Positions 1-13,300 of a DNA stretch of 64,000 bases are shown piece after piece (within the stretch, counting starts at the first letter, position 1; each line of letters starts with the position of its first letter). The translations under genes and the position numbers were made by a program. The stretch is from contig NC_040028.1 in assembly GCF_000972845.2 (NCBI RefSeq), positions 16,242,871 through 16,306,870 on the forward strand. Reading direction: 5' to 3'. The DNA comes from Larimichthys crocea (Eukaryota; Chordata; Actinopteri; Sciaenidae). The notes below the pieces were generated by a model that made no database searches, had not been told where the DNA came from, and saw only the letters and a program-made list of their open reading frames with translations.

Positions 1-788
1 TGTCTTGGAGCCACCTCCAGGTATCCAAAAGTACAATTTTAAAGGTTGTCCTGTTGTTGTGCTTAGAGATTTCACTTGTTACCCAAGCACTCCAGTACAG
101 GAGCCAAGTGGCACTCCCTTATATCAGAACTTAGTCTTACTGGCCTGATTGTAATGATACTTGATGAAAATACTCTGATTAATGACAGCTACCCTTTTTT
201 ATATGTAACACTTGTTAAGTCAAGAGCTTTCGTCAATGAACCTGGCTTAGGTCACACTCAATCTGTAATGGCTACTGGCACTTATAGAAACGTATGCACT
301 CAACACAAGGAAACCAGGAAATCTTTACCCTGACCCAGGATCATCAGGGAGTCATCAGACCTTCCCTTGAAGCCTCCTGGGCATCGCCGGATGTCTTCGA
401 TGGTGCCCGTCAGCTGATCAGGAATGCAGTGACTGCATCTTTGTATCCAGCCATACACTGATTATTAGTTTATTAGATATTGTTAATTTAGTTTTACATT
501 GAAGACCGTTGTGTGTTATGTTATAAAAAAGTGTGACATGATCGTAAATTTAGTTTTTTAAAATATTTTAGCACGAGTTTAGAAATGGAGTATATCCGGT
601 GCGGAGGTTTTGGATTTTGGAAAGGCTGTTTTTTAATGAGTGTGTGACTGGCCTCCAAAGTGTCCTTTCAGTGGCCCCGCACAATGGCGAAGATGAAGGG
701 CAGCTGATTATGTATTCTGTGCCGGTCCTGTGGCCCTGTTGCATTATGGTGGAGCATAAAAGATCTCTTTGTGCGTGTCTCCCTCCAG
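1..788 (+). other. ofd1 intronic sequence, possibly with an unplaced exon
   Basis: This stretch lies upstream of the first secure ofd1 exon and should be intron of that gene. I see no coding segment I can assign. One open segment after a pyrimidine-rich CAG (339-464) looks mildly coding-like but has no obvious donor. The open frame running into the exon at 789 begins at 599, but its part before 789 is interrupted by the splice acceptor at 787-788 and is not taken as coding. Confidence 0.4.
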
Positions 789-1918
789 AGCCCAACCACA
801 TTCCAGAGCTTCTCCTGGACACTGCTGTCCCTCTCTCTGCGGAGGCCCCTGACGGCCCCGCTGTCCCCCGCCCACCGGACCTCCCAGAAGACCCGGTGGA
901 CTTGCAGGGCCAAGCGGGTGAGTCGTTAGTCGCCCTTGTTACTGGCGCATAATGTTGGTTGACCCCATTGACAAGAATGGCCACCTTCCACTGTACACAA
1001 TCAGTCTGATTGTCTGAATCTCTGATAATTCGCTCATGTTCAAGCTACGAACCGATGACTGATTGACTCGTGTCAATCCATATGTTTTATAGAAGTCCTG
1101 CAAACCTCTGCTAGGGAAGAGGATGATGAGGATGAGGAGCAGAGGTGGGAAAGAGAGCGAACGGAAAGGCTCGAACGAAGGCAAAGGGAACAGGAGGAAG
1201 CCAGAGAGAGGGAGCTGCAAGAACTTGAAAGATTGGAGAATGAGATGGTAATGATTCTTCTAAAACTCTTTCTGATCTTCCAGATGAAATGAATATTGAC
1301 AGTCTATTATGTCTAACCAGCTTTTGCAAGATGTGGAGCAACCTGGACAGGAGGAGGAAAAGGAAGAAGAAGAAACTGAAATTAAGAAAGGAGAAGATGA
1401 AGAACAGAAGCAAGAGACGGATAATGGCAGGGAGGAGTCTAAAGGTGAAAATCCATTGGAGAAATACATGAAGATGGTGCTGGAGGCGAGAGAGAAGCAG
1501 CATGCACAGGTGAGGATCCCGGAGAACTTTGCTTTTGTGACTGGACTTGTAGCAGCTGCCTTATGTGTAACCCTGTTTTCTGTCTCAGAGTCCCGGAAGA
1601 GAAGAAGCAGGACATACGAGCCCAGAGGCCAAGAGCTTGTCTGAGGAGAAAGACAACAGGTAACTGAAAACAGTTGTTTGGCCGGATGCAAAACAGATGA
1701 AAAGATTAATGGATTTACTTCGAAATGAAACAAATTTAATAAATACATAATTCTGTGGTTTCTCATCTCATTATGTTGTCTCAAGGATGAGTTCATTGAG
1801 AAATATTTAACTTTTTTTTTGTTTTCCTGTCCCTTGAGGCTTTTACCAATTACCTGACTTTTGTTTTCCCAGCATCGCAGCGTATTCCCCCAAGGATGAA
1901 GATGATGATTTCTGGTGA
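789..1918 (+). CDS. ofd1: OFD1 centriole and centriolar satellite protein, C-terminal exons (partial)
   Basis: Five exons with consensus splice sites join in frame: 789-917, 1093-1247, 1321-1509, 1589-1659 and 1873-1918 (TGA at 1916-1918). They encode about 195 residues. First comes a Pro/Asp/Glu-rich linker (LPEDPVDLQGQAG). Next is a strongly charged E/R/Q coiled coil (ERLERRQREQEEARERELQE), then an acidic lysine/glutamate tract, the motif ENPLEKYMKMV, and a short acidic tail ending DEDDDFW. Human OFD1 has the same order: charged coiled coil, NPLEKYMKII, and a C-terminus ending EELDDSW. OFD1 acts at the distal centriole and centriolar satellites and is needed for ciliogenesis. The rest of the gene lies left of the window. 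The gpm6b neighbour, tail-to-tail, agrees with the human order. The start of the third exon (after CAG at 1318-1320) is the least certain junction. The first exon is called from its splice sites and frame, not from similarity I can recall. Confidence 0.87.
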
Positions 1919-2060
1919 AGCTGTACGTCCCAGAGTGCTGATGAATTATATAAACCCTCTGGGCTCTTACCGTTTTTAAGTGTGAAGTTTATTTTTTATG
2001 TATATTTGATACATCAAATGCGTATGTATTAATAAACCATGATTGTTTTATTCTTTTGGA
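1919..2060 (+). other. ofd1: ofd1 3' UTR and polyadenylation signal
   Basis: About 110 bases after the ofd1 stop codon an AATAAA signal lies at 2031-2036, followed by TG/T-rich sequence. Cleavage is therefore expected near 2050-2060. The 3' UTR is short and contains nothing else recognisable. Confidence 0.6.
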
Positions 2061-2119
2061 TTACCACAACCACATGAGATGTCCCGATCATGCAAAAGAT
2101 AAAAAAACAACAACACCAC

Positions 2120-4163
2120 AACCGAGAGAAGTTTGTCTCATTTTATTATTCATTTTCATAAAAACAGTTGAGTAATGTCATAAAGGGGTTTCCAGTCAGA
2201 CAGGATGCTGGATTGTTGTCCTCCTGGTGATTGATAGGCAGCCTTTATTCTTTAGTTTTTGGTTCGTTCAACAGGAAACACGGCGTACAGAGATGAGCTT
2301 CATGCACACCTTTTCATCTTTCTCCTTGGTCGCTGTGCACCTGTGGCTATTAGTCCTGCACTAAGCAGGTGTTGTACTACAAGATCTCACACATACCGTG
2401 TAAAACACTGGGCAGGGTCACAATGGCATTCACACTTTGGCTAGATTTACCATTTAGATTGCCGTACAATTTTTATAAATGACTGGTGTTGCAACTGATT
2501 GTTATTTGAGAGTTGAATTAAAAGTTAAGCATCAGTAATTCACGTGGAAGCCCTTTGACATTCATAGAAAATACAGGTATACTATCAAGCAACAAAATAA
2601 TATAAGACTCATACATTTGACTTGAATAAAAGAACCTAAAAAAACAACTATAACTATCAGCTACATAAATGGATTAATTCATATTCAGTTAGAAAAAAAA
2701 AAGGAAACAGGCAAACACTGCCTACTACTGATGTCAGTATACATGACTGCACATCACGTGTGTCACCGCAGAAACAGTTTTTCTTCATGCAACAAAGAAA
2801 CATCAAGTTATCCCTGTAACTCAACTAATAGAAATAGAAGATTACATGAGTAATTATGTCAGCATTATGACAATTGCACATCAAAAAGCGGTGCAATTAT
2901 AGAAAATAAGGAAGGGGGGGGGCAGGAGAGTGGTTTTATCTTAACAAAACACTAAAAAAATTTCACAAGTTTACATTTTTCACACTCGAAGTTCTTTAAA
3001 TCTGTAGGATTTGCCGTAGTACCATTGCACATGGGATGTAATTACGCCTGTTTTATGAGGAGAGATTTAAAAATCGAGTAAATTTGGATCATAAATTACA
3101 CTATGATCAATTTTACAATAGACAATGGGCTAAAAAAGCATGTATGATGGATCAGAGAGCTCTCTTTGTTGGCGAGCTTTATCCATTTGGATAAACAAAT
3201 CCGCACCGACCAAACTTTAAAGATATTAAATACATACTGAATATCCTCCGGTCTCATTATTGGCAGCAGTTCACATTTAGCAAGTTGTTCTTATGGCGTT
3301 ATGCATACAAATGAAATCCTATGATACTGTGACATAGAGGAGCTCCTGATGTGCTGCTACCATAACATCCTGTGTGTCTGAGGGAGGTTGTTTGATCTAA
3401 TTAAATTGTTCTATAGGCTCTAGTGCACATCTGAGGTAGTGTTAATGTAGGCCATGAATGTTCTGAGTAACTTTTCAGTAGCTGTACATTGAAAATTAGA
3501 ATCTAGAACCAATTATTAACACTTCGATCATCACTAGGATTAAGATGCAGTTAAATACTTTTCCTTACTTGCTAATTTAAAAAGCAAAAAACATCTTGTG
3601 ACACGCCCAGAGTCTTATATCAGACTATCATATAATTGATGCCATCTGGAAAGTGGCACATGGACTCATATTAGATGTAAGGCTTTTCCGTGTTGTGTAA
3701 TAATTCATCTGCAGATTTTGATTGAAAAAATAAAAAAAAAAGAGCAAACAAATTAAATTGTTACATTCCCTTACTGAAAACTGGCCACCACAGCTCAAAA
3801 ACAAAAAAAGAAAGAAAGAAAGAAAGACAGAGCAAAGACCGTGAAACAAACGTGTCACGTGTTGTATAAGAATAGTGCAATGTCTCAAGCTTCACCAGCA
3901 AAAACTGGTTATAAAAAAAAAGGGCTAGAGAAAAATCTAGATGAATCATAATTTTCCTTCAGAAAAATAAAAAATGCAATGAAATAAATGAAATTTGGAG
4001 TAGCAGTTCCAAAAACACTTGTTGGTGAGTTAGTGCAGAAAGCAGCACTGATGCATTAGTTTGTTAGGAGCCTGGTTAGCACAGCATCACAGCAGTTGGC
4101 AGGTTATTTTAGCTGAGCATTGTCTTGGTCCAAAGGGGCCATAGTGGTTGGCCACAGTGTCTA

Positions 4164-4200
<37 letters not shown>

Positions 4201-4222
4201 GGATCGTGAGCAGGTAATTTCC
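2120..4222 (-). other. gpm6b: Probable long 3' UTR of gpm6b (M6-type)
   Basis: The 2.1 kb between the M6-type stop and the ofd1 end shows no coding potential and is AU-rich on the minus strand. Minus-strand AATAAA hexamers lie at 2249-2244 and 2147-2142, close to the ofd1 polyadenylation site. A TG microsatellite (4162-4201 on +) lies just after the stop. Mammalian GPM6B also has a long 3' UTR. The boundaries are inferred. Confidence 0.5.
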
Positions 4223-4372
4223 TTATGTGTAGGAATTGAGGCATTCCTTTGAGCGTGAGGTGATGTCCTGCAGCTCCCGCTCTTCCTTCATTTTGATGTC
4301 TTGGTAGGCATGCATTTGACTGGCATCCTTAAGGTAGGCCCAGTTTGCTGAGAGAATCATGAGGAAGTGGAT
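4223..4372 (-). CDS. gpm6b: gpm6b distal terminal exon, M6-type C-terminus
   Basis: Acceptor tctcttccag leads into [20 protein letters not shown], then [20 protein letters not shown] and SKECLNSYT, then TAA (4223-4225). It corresponds to the human M6B tail, which ends SKEQLNSYT. A cysteine replaces the glutamine, giving a possible extra palmitoylation or disulfide site in the cytoplasmic tail. Confidence 0.95.
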   Translation of the reverse strand: MHFLMILSANWAYLKDASQMHAYQDIKMKEERELQDITSRSKECLNSYT

Positions 4373-7300
4373 CTGGAAGAGAAGGGTGAGGTGGATGGCC
4401 GGTGAGCATGTCAAAGATGCAAAGCAAGCTACAGGAGTCAGAGCTACATCACAGACATACACAAACATAAAGTTAAGCTTTTAAAAAAAAAAAAAAAAAA
4501 AAGACTTAACACACAAGGGTGACAAAAGATTACCGAAAAAGACTTCACAATTATTGTAACACTGCTGTTACAATCATGACTAATACTGGCGTTACTATCT
4601 CGCTATGCAAAAATACTACAGAAATGACACTTTTAAAAGTTGGAAGAACTGGAAGAGAAAGAGAGCCAGAGTTTGTGCATGCACGTGTTACGCAGCTGTA
4701 TAAGCTTGAGGTTAGTGCAAAGCATGAGTATTTAGTATTATGTGAGTCTGACCCTGTTCCACACGCAGTTCTGTGTTGCACTGCTGTAGGATTTTTTTTA
4801 AAATAAGAAATAGACCAAGTAGGGATACTTTTGTAAACAAAGATTGTTTATTTTATATAGAAAGTAAAAGCTACAGTCTTGGAAAAAAAAACTTAAAAGA
4901 GAAAATTAAATATATGAAATATGTAGTATAAGTAACTATAAACAGATCAGAGAATCTGAAAAAATGTAAGCATGCAGGCTCAGTGTTAAGATAAAAACAA
5001 ATGGCTCTTTAATGGCACTTTGAGAAAGAATAAAAGGAAAAAAAACGTATGAAACAAAACATCAATGTCATAGCTGAGGCTATACCAGCGTCAGCCCTCA
5101 TAGAAAAAAAAATACATTTACTCTACTCTAAAATAAGAGAATTTCTTTTTTTTAATTTCTTTTTATAAAATACATGAAATTAAAGTGAGGCTTAGGGCCT
5201 CATGCAGAAGTATACCCCTGGTACTGGCCTAACCCTTCATATTGTGCTGTGCTAGGTATGTGCAGTTACGTTGAAATCTACGATAAAAACACCACTTGTC
5301 ACCATAATACTCATCAGCATTATACAGTCGATGCAAGGTTTTTAGTTTCAGTTTTAGAATCTAACTCGTGAAAAAGAAGAAATAATACTGAATATTTTCC
5401 ATATAACACTCGGTGGTTTCATGGGTCTGCACCAAAAAAATTTTAAAGGCTAAGCAAAGAAACCAAAGTAATACAAAGGCCGCTGCTACTTTGCCACTGT
5501 AGCTAGTCCTTTTTTTACAAATGTGTCACTATAATTCATCTTCTGGTAATTATAAACACAAAGCCTGAGAACACCTTTATTATATTTGTCATCAGATGTC
5601 CGCTCATTCAGAGCTTTATACTGTACATCTACATTGGCTTGGCGCAGTGTGTGTCAGACCTAAAAAATTTAGATAATTTTTTTTTTAATTATGCGTTAGA
5701 ACCTGCACAGGCATCTTACATTTATATGTCTCAGGAATTTGTGCACCAACTCGCATTTCAGCTCTTGACTGATGCTCGTCCTAGTTATTCAAGGTGAGGT
5801 ACTGCATGCTAAATACTGTCGTTTTTTTCTTTTTTTAAATAAATCTGAAATACTCGTGCAGTCGATGCTTTTGTGCAGGTCAAAAAATCAACTTTACACG
5901 TTACGAATATAAATAACACTGTTGTGGATTTCTAGCTGTGCACATTTCTATAAAAATTGCGCTGGCTGGTGACAAGATTCTGTAAGTGAGTGCCAAAGAA
6001 AGCAGAGAACAGTCTACTAAACACCACCCCAATCTGAAGACAACTTTCACCAGGTGTCCTCAGACAAGCAATATCCCTGGATACCGACTGCTAAAGGAAG
6101 CATACAATCAGCTATTTACACTAAAATCGAGAGATGTTGATTTTTTCTATTCTCAGGTTGTTTCTTTTTTTGTTTTTTTTTGTTTTTTAGTTCATATGTT
6201 GTCAGTGGCAACTGTCTCTACTCAGTACAGCCTCGAATGATGCACTGTGCTCTCTAAAAAAAACAGTTTAAAACTTAGTGCAGCAGTCTTCTCGACTCTT
6301 AAACTTCAAAACAGCAAAGTTATAAGTGGTAGCCATCATGTAGATCAGCTGGTGGAAGAGAACAGAAAAGGTTGTAAGAGAAACATGCCGGTGACTTCCT
6401 CGTCGCTACTACTGTAACAAATTAGTGAAGTGACCAATCATCTTTTCAAAACGTTAAAAAAAGTTAAATGAATCAAATGTTAAAGTCCATCATTTTACAA
6501 TATCCTGCTTGTGATTTTGTGGTTCAAACTCATGCTTGTGATTTTTTTTTTTAGCCCAAACTCCACTCTCTTCCATCCATCCTATACTAAAAAAAACAAA
6601 AAACAAAACACAGGGCCGTGTGTGCGTCTAAGCAGATGGTAAAACAGCAAATGGAATTGGAGCTGAGGGAAAAAGCCGCAATCTTTCTCGGTGCGGTTAC
6701 ATAAACCATATGGGAATGAGAAGAGGAGCACTTGGACGCATGATCTGCTGATACAAAACCGTGCAAAAGATGGACGGACTAAAAAGGGGAGAGAGGATGG
6801 TAGAGACTGAAGGGAAGCTTACCAGAGCGATCACAGTGGCTCCGGCACCGGCGCACGCTACGATGTACAGGTGATAAGACAGGTAGAACTGTGAAAAGAC
6901 AAGCGACGCCGATTATTATCGAGTTCAAACGAGGTGATTTCGTGACGTTGTGCTCCCTCTCCGATGATGTGAATGTGTGGATAGAAGACGGCCTCTCACC
7001 TCGCTGGTGTTGCAGATGTCACCTAGCGTAGATCCACAGGCCTTGCCCGGTGTGGCATTCCATGGGATAATTCCTGTAGCCATGACATTCAAAGGTTTTT
7101 ATATACACTTAATATATATACTCTCATTGTACCATGTGAATAATGATCAGATCTAGCAGGTACTATGAACTGAGTCCACTGGGTAGGGAAAACAAAATGA
7201 TTTGGTTTTTTGGCTAAAAAAGGGACACCTCATCAACTTTACACATCATGAGTACTCCTAATCTAAGACTGAAACAGTTATATATTTATATATAAAATTA

Positions 7301-10300
7301 TAAATAATTATACCATTCTATATATATTTCTATAGATTATTTATAGAAATCTTTTGTGGTTCTGGAGGAACTTTGCTGCTTCGACTTGTTTTATTTTCGC
7401 TTTGTCGCTTGGAAGTTCCCAAACTTCACGAAAGTGCAACCGTAAGATGTTCTTCTTTAAGAAACTCAGCAAAAAAAAAAAAAAAAGAACATTTGGCACT
7501 TGTTTTACTTTTAAATGGTGACACTAAAGATGGAAGTGAAAAAGAGAAATAAAGCACGACTGTGGTTTCAAATCCGGGCGGTTGGAAAGTCTGCTGGAGG
7601 AACCAGAATAAATATGAAGGGTGGCAAGATGCAGAAAAAGATATATAAATATTATATTATTATAGATTTATTATTATATATCGTTTTGCCATAGACTTTC
7701 TGCTTAGCTTTTTGTGAAATGATGGATATTTTTCCATCTTTGGACTTTTTCCAATTAAATCAAAATAATTCTCATTTCAATTTTAACCTAAAAATGTCAG
7801 CAGTCCTCAGTGTGTTCGTTATATCGAAGTTAATGATGCCAAACGAGACCAAGCGCTCTTCTCTTACCATACTGACGAACATCCACACAGATGGAGTCAA
7901 TGTTGGTGAGGTTGGCCATAGGAGACCTCATGGTGGCACAGGTAGACCACATGTTGTAGAAGAGGAAGACCGGCACAGCGGAGAAGCCAAACACGCCGAG
8001 CCAGGCCACGCCCAGGATGTACGTGAGGAACACAAACTGAGGAGGTGACGTCTCGTTATGATCATCATAATAATAATAATACCTCAATCACAATCACCTT
8101 CTTTAAAAAGCACTGTGTTTAAAGCATCGGGTTGTATCAGCATACCATTCCACTGATGCAGCGTCCGCAGATGGTGGTCTTGAACTCGCTGTGCAGTTCC
8201 TTGACAGCGCTGGTTGTGTAGAAGCCCTCAGCCAGCAGAATGATCCCGTACAGGAAGAAAAACGAAGCAATGCCGTAGATGACATACTGCATCAGCTGTA
8301 TTCTGTTTAAGAGCAAAGTCACACATGAGCTCGAGTCGTGCCAGTAGGTTAAAAAAAAACAAGAGTGGACACAAATCAGCGAGCCTCCAAACATAACACC
8401 TGGAGAGAGCATCTAAAAAAACGTCAGGTAAAGTCAGAGCATGATGTACCACAGCCTGGTGTGGAAAATAGCTGCTTACAATCATTCATCTTTTTTTTTT
8501 CCCCCCCTGTATGTGATCTTTTAAAACATGAGTAATCATGAACAGATGGTTATGATTGAGAGAGTGGCCCTGCTTCCCTGAGACACAGATGAAGAGAGAC
8601 GCTAAGTCCAAATGTGGAGATAACAGGTGATGCACGTCTCTGGGAATCATCTGCCAAGAGACGAGCTGCCACTGTAGACATCTTAAATTAAACAGTGCAC
8701 TCCAGACATACGGCAACATAAAACACATGTGCAGTCCTGTCAATGTCATTCCTCTTTTATTGTCCGGAATAAAAACAAACCAAAAGGTCCATTTTAGGAC
8801 TGTTCTTCAGGATAAAGTGAACGTGGGAGATGTTTTCAGCCAAAAACAGCCTTCAATAAAGTCAACTTCATTACAAGTGTTATCTCCGATGTTTATACCT
8901 CTCTTTATTATGATGGTTACGTAAGGACACACCGAGCATATTGTGTAATGGATCCTACTGTGCGATTAGAGTGAGTTAGTTCGGATACTTGTACATCCAA
9001 AACTTTTACGGGGGGACACTTACACGTCAGTCAGCATGGCGTGATCACTGGCGACCTTGGAGAAGTGGGTTTCCAGGATGGTCACGGTGCCGGTGAGAGC
9101 CACATGGCCACATCCACAGAACAGGGCAACGCCAGAGAAGCAGAGGATTGTAGCCACCAGCGACGCGTACGGCACCCCGCCTAAACATTTGATGCAGCAC
9201 TCAAAGCAACCTGTAGAAAGACAAAAAATTAGATATCACTTTTTTTGTAGCACACTGTTTCACTTTAAAAAGCCACATAGTAAATCCTATGACAACATAA
9301 GCTCCTAATTCCATATAAGGGGTTGTTTTTTACTTGCAGGACATGAAGTGATTTCAGGGGAATGAAGTATGAGATGAATATTCATATGAATCATCTCAGA
9401 TTGCAGGCGATACATCCTGGACTGATCACCGGTCTATCACAGGGTAATATGATTCATTTTAATTACACCATGTGGTGTTTTGTCACTCACAAAGACTCAC
9501 TTCACATCCATTTACTTCCACTTTTCAATGCAGCAAAGGAACTGATACTGACACACAGCAGATAAGTGTGTTTAAAAACTGCCTGCAGTCATGTTCAATG
9601 CAGCAAACTTCCTTTTTAGGCCTCTTGGATGTAAAGCGCCAACGGAAACGGTGCAGTTTACAGTGCGAGGCTGAGCTTCTACAGACTTCCTTTACTTTAA
9701 AGCTTCATCTGACAATTCATCACATCACTTAAAGGGCACTAATGAGCATCCAGCAGGTCAGAGCAATGGGCGTCTGCTGCCAAGCCGTAATGGAAATCAA
9801 TGACAACTCACAACAAGGGAATGAAGTGACCCAGATGGATCTGCCTCATGCAACGTGTTCGTCTGCTTTGTGAAAAACGGAGCCAGTCGCCACAATGCGC
9901 CGTCTGTGGACGCATGCAAACAAACCGCAGTGTGCTTCCAATCAGATCCACCACATGTGGCTGACAGGATGTTGTAGAGTCATAGGACGTCCAGGTCAAT
10001 GGCTGTTAATGTTTTAAAGCTCTCACATGTGCCGACGTCACACTTGAAACCTTAAGGCTGCTATAATCAATATCTGTACATGAACAATGAATCATGCAAC
10101 TGTGTGTACGTGGCAGAAGTTGTTTGTCGTGACAAACCGACAGAATTAACCCTACGGAGCATTTTAACCTCTTTAAGCTTGTTGTTTTGGTTTTTCCAGA
10201 CCACGATGTCACGGTTTCACGGTTTGGGTTCACTCCACTGACAGTATAAAGAGTGACATCACCCACAGGTTTCTAGAGTGCTGTTTGGTAAGATGAAAAT

Positions 10301-13300
10301 ATGCAAGATATTGGCAAAGACGTTCTTTCAACAGATCAAAACAGAGAGAATTTTGGACACACAGACTTATGTGATTTCGCCTCTGCTGGAGATTTAAATA
10401 AGTTAAAAACAAGTTTGTCATATTAACTTGTCTTCACTGCTCCAACAGGACCAAAACATCAGTTATTGCAGGGTTAAAAAAAAGTCTATTTAAAGTTTAT
10501 TTTCACCAGCACAGCCGATGAAATATGAACAAAAACTTGTCACACAAAAGTTTCCGTATAAATCCGAGCACATTCTTCTCTATACCAACGAGCGTACGAT
10601 ACCATTTTATGCATGATCTGTGGTGTTATGGTCTTGTCAGTAAATACAGTAATTTCGTGAGCTTGAGTACAGGCTTACAAGTTATATACTGTTTAGATTT
10701 TAGAAGAAAAATGACTTTGGGAGTCTTATCTTATCTCGGCTCAACACAAATGTGTGTTTTTCTTGAAGAGAACAGACGACCAAATTCTTTTCCGCTTACT
10801 TGCCTCTTCCATGAGGCAAGAATCCTGAAAGTTCATCTGTGTTTGTGCTCTTGACTAAGGAAATTAAAACAGATATACTGCCGCTGGGCCAATACTCTTG
10901 CAGTCAAGATGCTTCATCCTGACTGTTTGTGTAGTACGGGGAGATAAAAAACATTTTTTTTAATCCCATGGTGGGTGAAGGGGAGTTGCCATGGCAGCAA
11001 TGTTAACCACAAATGAATGAGTGTGCCCGCAGCAGAGTCCCTAACTTGTACCGCAGGCCACATTTCTCAGATGAACGCGTTGCAGAGGATGAGCGAGCTG
11101 CTGGGAGTCAGAGCTTTAGACCTCAACAGGATATTGAGCCCAGCTGCAAAGTAAATATAGCCCCATTTGAAAAGGAAGAGCTGCTCTTGTGTTGGATGTC
11201 ACGTTCAGGTGATTGGGATCCAACAACAGACTGTATCGTCGCTATAAATCAACCAGCTGTCATCCTGCTGAACAGAAAGAAACGTTTCCATATGAAAAGA
11301 GTTTATCTCCATTACTAAGCCTCTCATATTAAGTGTGTGACAGATCCAGTAACAACACCAACTTATTACCAATCCATTTGATTGGAATCAAATGTGACAT
11401 GAAAATCAGCAAGTGTCTGTTCACTTTCAGAGCCTGGATTGATGTGCATCACTACTCCCATTAGAAGTGTCTTAAGGCTGATATCATCATGACAGTTAGT
11501 CTGCCTCGATTGCCTCAACTTCACAGACAGGGAGGTTTTAACCCATAAGAACCGTTTCCATTCATTCTTTTTTTTTTTTAAAAAAAAGGTCACATTGACC
11601 ATGAAACCACCCTCCCCGTGAGCTCGTCACGGAGAGTCTGACCTGTCTGCATCTGCCATGCTTGTCTAAACTCCGAGCACTTAGAGAGAGAGAGAACGTA
11701 CATTACGTTTGAAAGCCACCAATCGGATCGATAAGCCATCTGTTTGATTAGTGTTGTTCCGCGGGAGTGGTTCATCCCTCCATCCAGACTGAGAACATTG
11801 GTCTCTCAATTTCACTCACTCAATGGAGAAACCTTACTGCTTGTTATGCTTAATAACACAATAAATCCAAGGTGGTGTTTTTACAGCTGGACTTGACATG
11901 CTGGCAGGTTAGTGTACGTCTGTTCTGGCTGACTGGAGAAACACTGGCACAAGCACAGACCCGCTGACATGGTTCAACTATTAGCAACCCCAGGAATACT
12001 ACTCTGTTCACAAAAGGGCCTCTGTGAAAAGCTTTAGTCTTGGTATTAGACATGAGGGGGAGACAGAAATGACATCAAAGCCAAACACCACTTTTATGCA
12101 GCCCTGCACCATCTACCACGGGGACAGCAGTCTGCCAGAGTAAAGTCAGTTTCCTTTAGTTGATGGATTCAAAGCAGAGGTGGACGTCTAACAGAAATCT
12201 AACACTTTATAAAAAAAGGCTGCATGTTTCAGACCTTGAAAACCAGCTTTATGTTTAAGGAATAATGTGACATTTGGGGAAATTCACTTATTCTATTACA
12301 TAGAATTAGTTGCGCCGATCGATATCACTTTGCAACGCACAATTTGTTGGTTAAATACAGAGCTACAGAGCTTGGTTAGAGCTTTCTTGGCACGTCTAAA
12401 AAGAAAAACAGAATCCAGTATGCAGCACGACTTAAGTTCACTGATTAACGCGTAATATCTCGTTTAATCAGAGATATTATAAAAACCACAATTTATGGTT
12501 TTAGTGGGGGTTTTATGTGTGGGGCCAGGCTCAGTGACTTCCTGGGGGTTTCTGCTGGTTGCCTGGAAACCCTCAAGGTTGTCAACAAGACTCCTGGAGC
12601 CTTCTTACTGTATTCATTTGAGGGATATGAGATCGGTTGCAATCTTCTCGTCTAACTCTCAGCAGGGGAGCGAATGAGAGTAAAAGAAATAATCTCAAAA
12701 GCAAACATCTTTTATCAGATGAACTTCGTCTTCTCCGAGTCAACAGACAGTCCTTTAAATTGCATTTAAGTCCAATTCAAAGAGGATTCTGCAAGTATAC
12801 AGACTGATAAACGCTGAAAATTTATAGAGGATGTTCTATTTGAGAGTTTTAAAGATACACAGGCAGTTTCAATGAACCACACAGCAAAGTACAAAGTGTT
12901 TTCTCTGAGTGTTCTGTGTGGGATCTCATCCTGTACAGGATATTGCATGGCAGACTTTAGCTCGAATCATCCTCCTCCACAGGGAATAACAGTAGGAGCT
13001 GGTGACTCTTTAAACAACAAGCTTGTACTAAATGGATCCTGCTGGCTTGTTCTAAGTGGAGCACCGTAAATGAAAATCACGTTGAGCCCTTCTGATGACT
13101 TTCACATGCTCCCTGACAAATAGTCCTGGTTAGGCCACTTCAAGACTCTCCAACTCAATGCTACAGGACATGAATGAGAGGAGGAAAGACAGAATGAAAG
13201 AGAGAGAGAGAGAGAAACACAGACAAGTTAGAGACTGTTTGTGATGACAATGTCAGGCCTTACAGCAGAGGTTAGACTTGCCACATCGGGATCACGAGGG

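Larger units (their letters stand above)
7074..9023 (-). other. gpm6b introns 2-4 region, non-coding parts
   Basis: The intronic stretches are 7074-7867, 8037-8145 and 8303-9023. The first contains A/T-rich runs near 7260-7340 and 7640-7690. No other exon, RNA gene or clear repeat was recognised. Confidence 0.6.

Noticed and set aside
599..788. 5' part of the open frame that runs into the first ofd1 exon
   Set aside because: A strong acceptor (gtgtctccctccag) ends at 788. Upstream translation (CCIMVEHKRSLCACL) is not OFD1-like.
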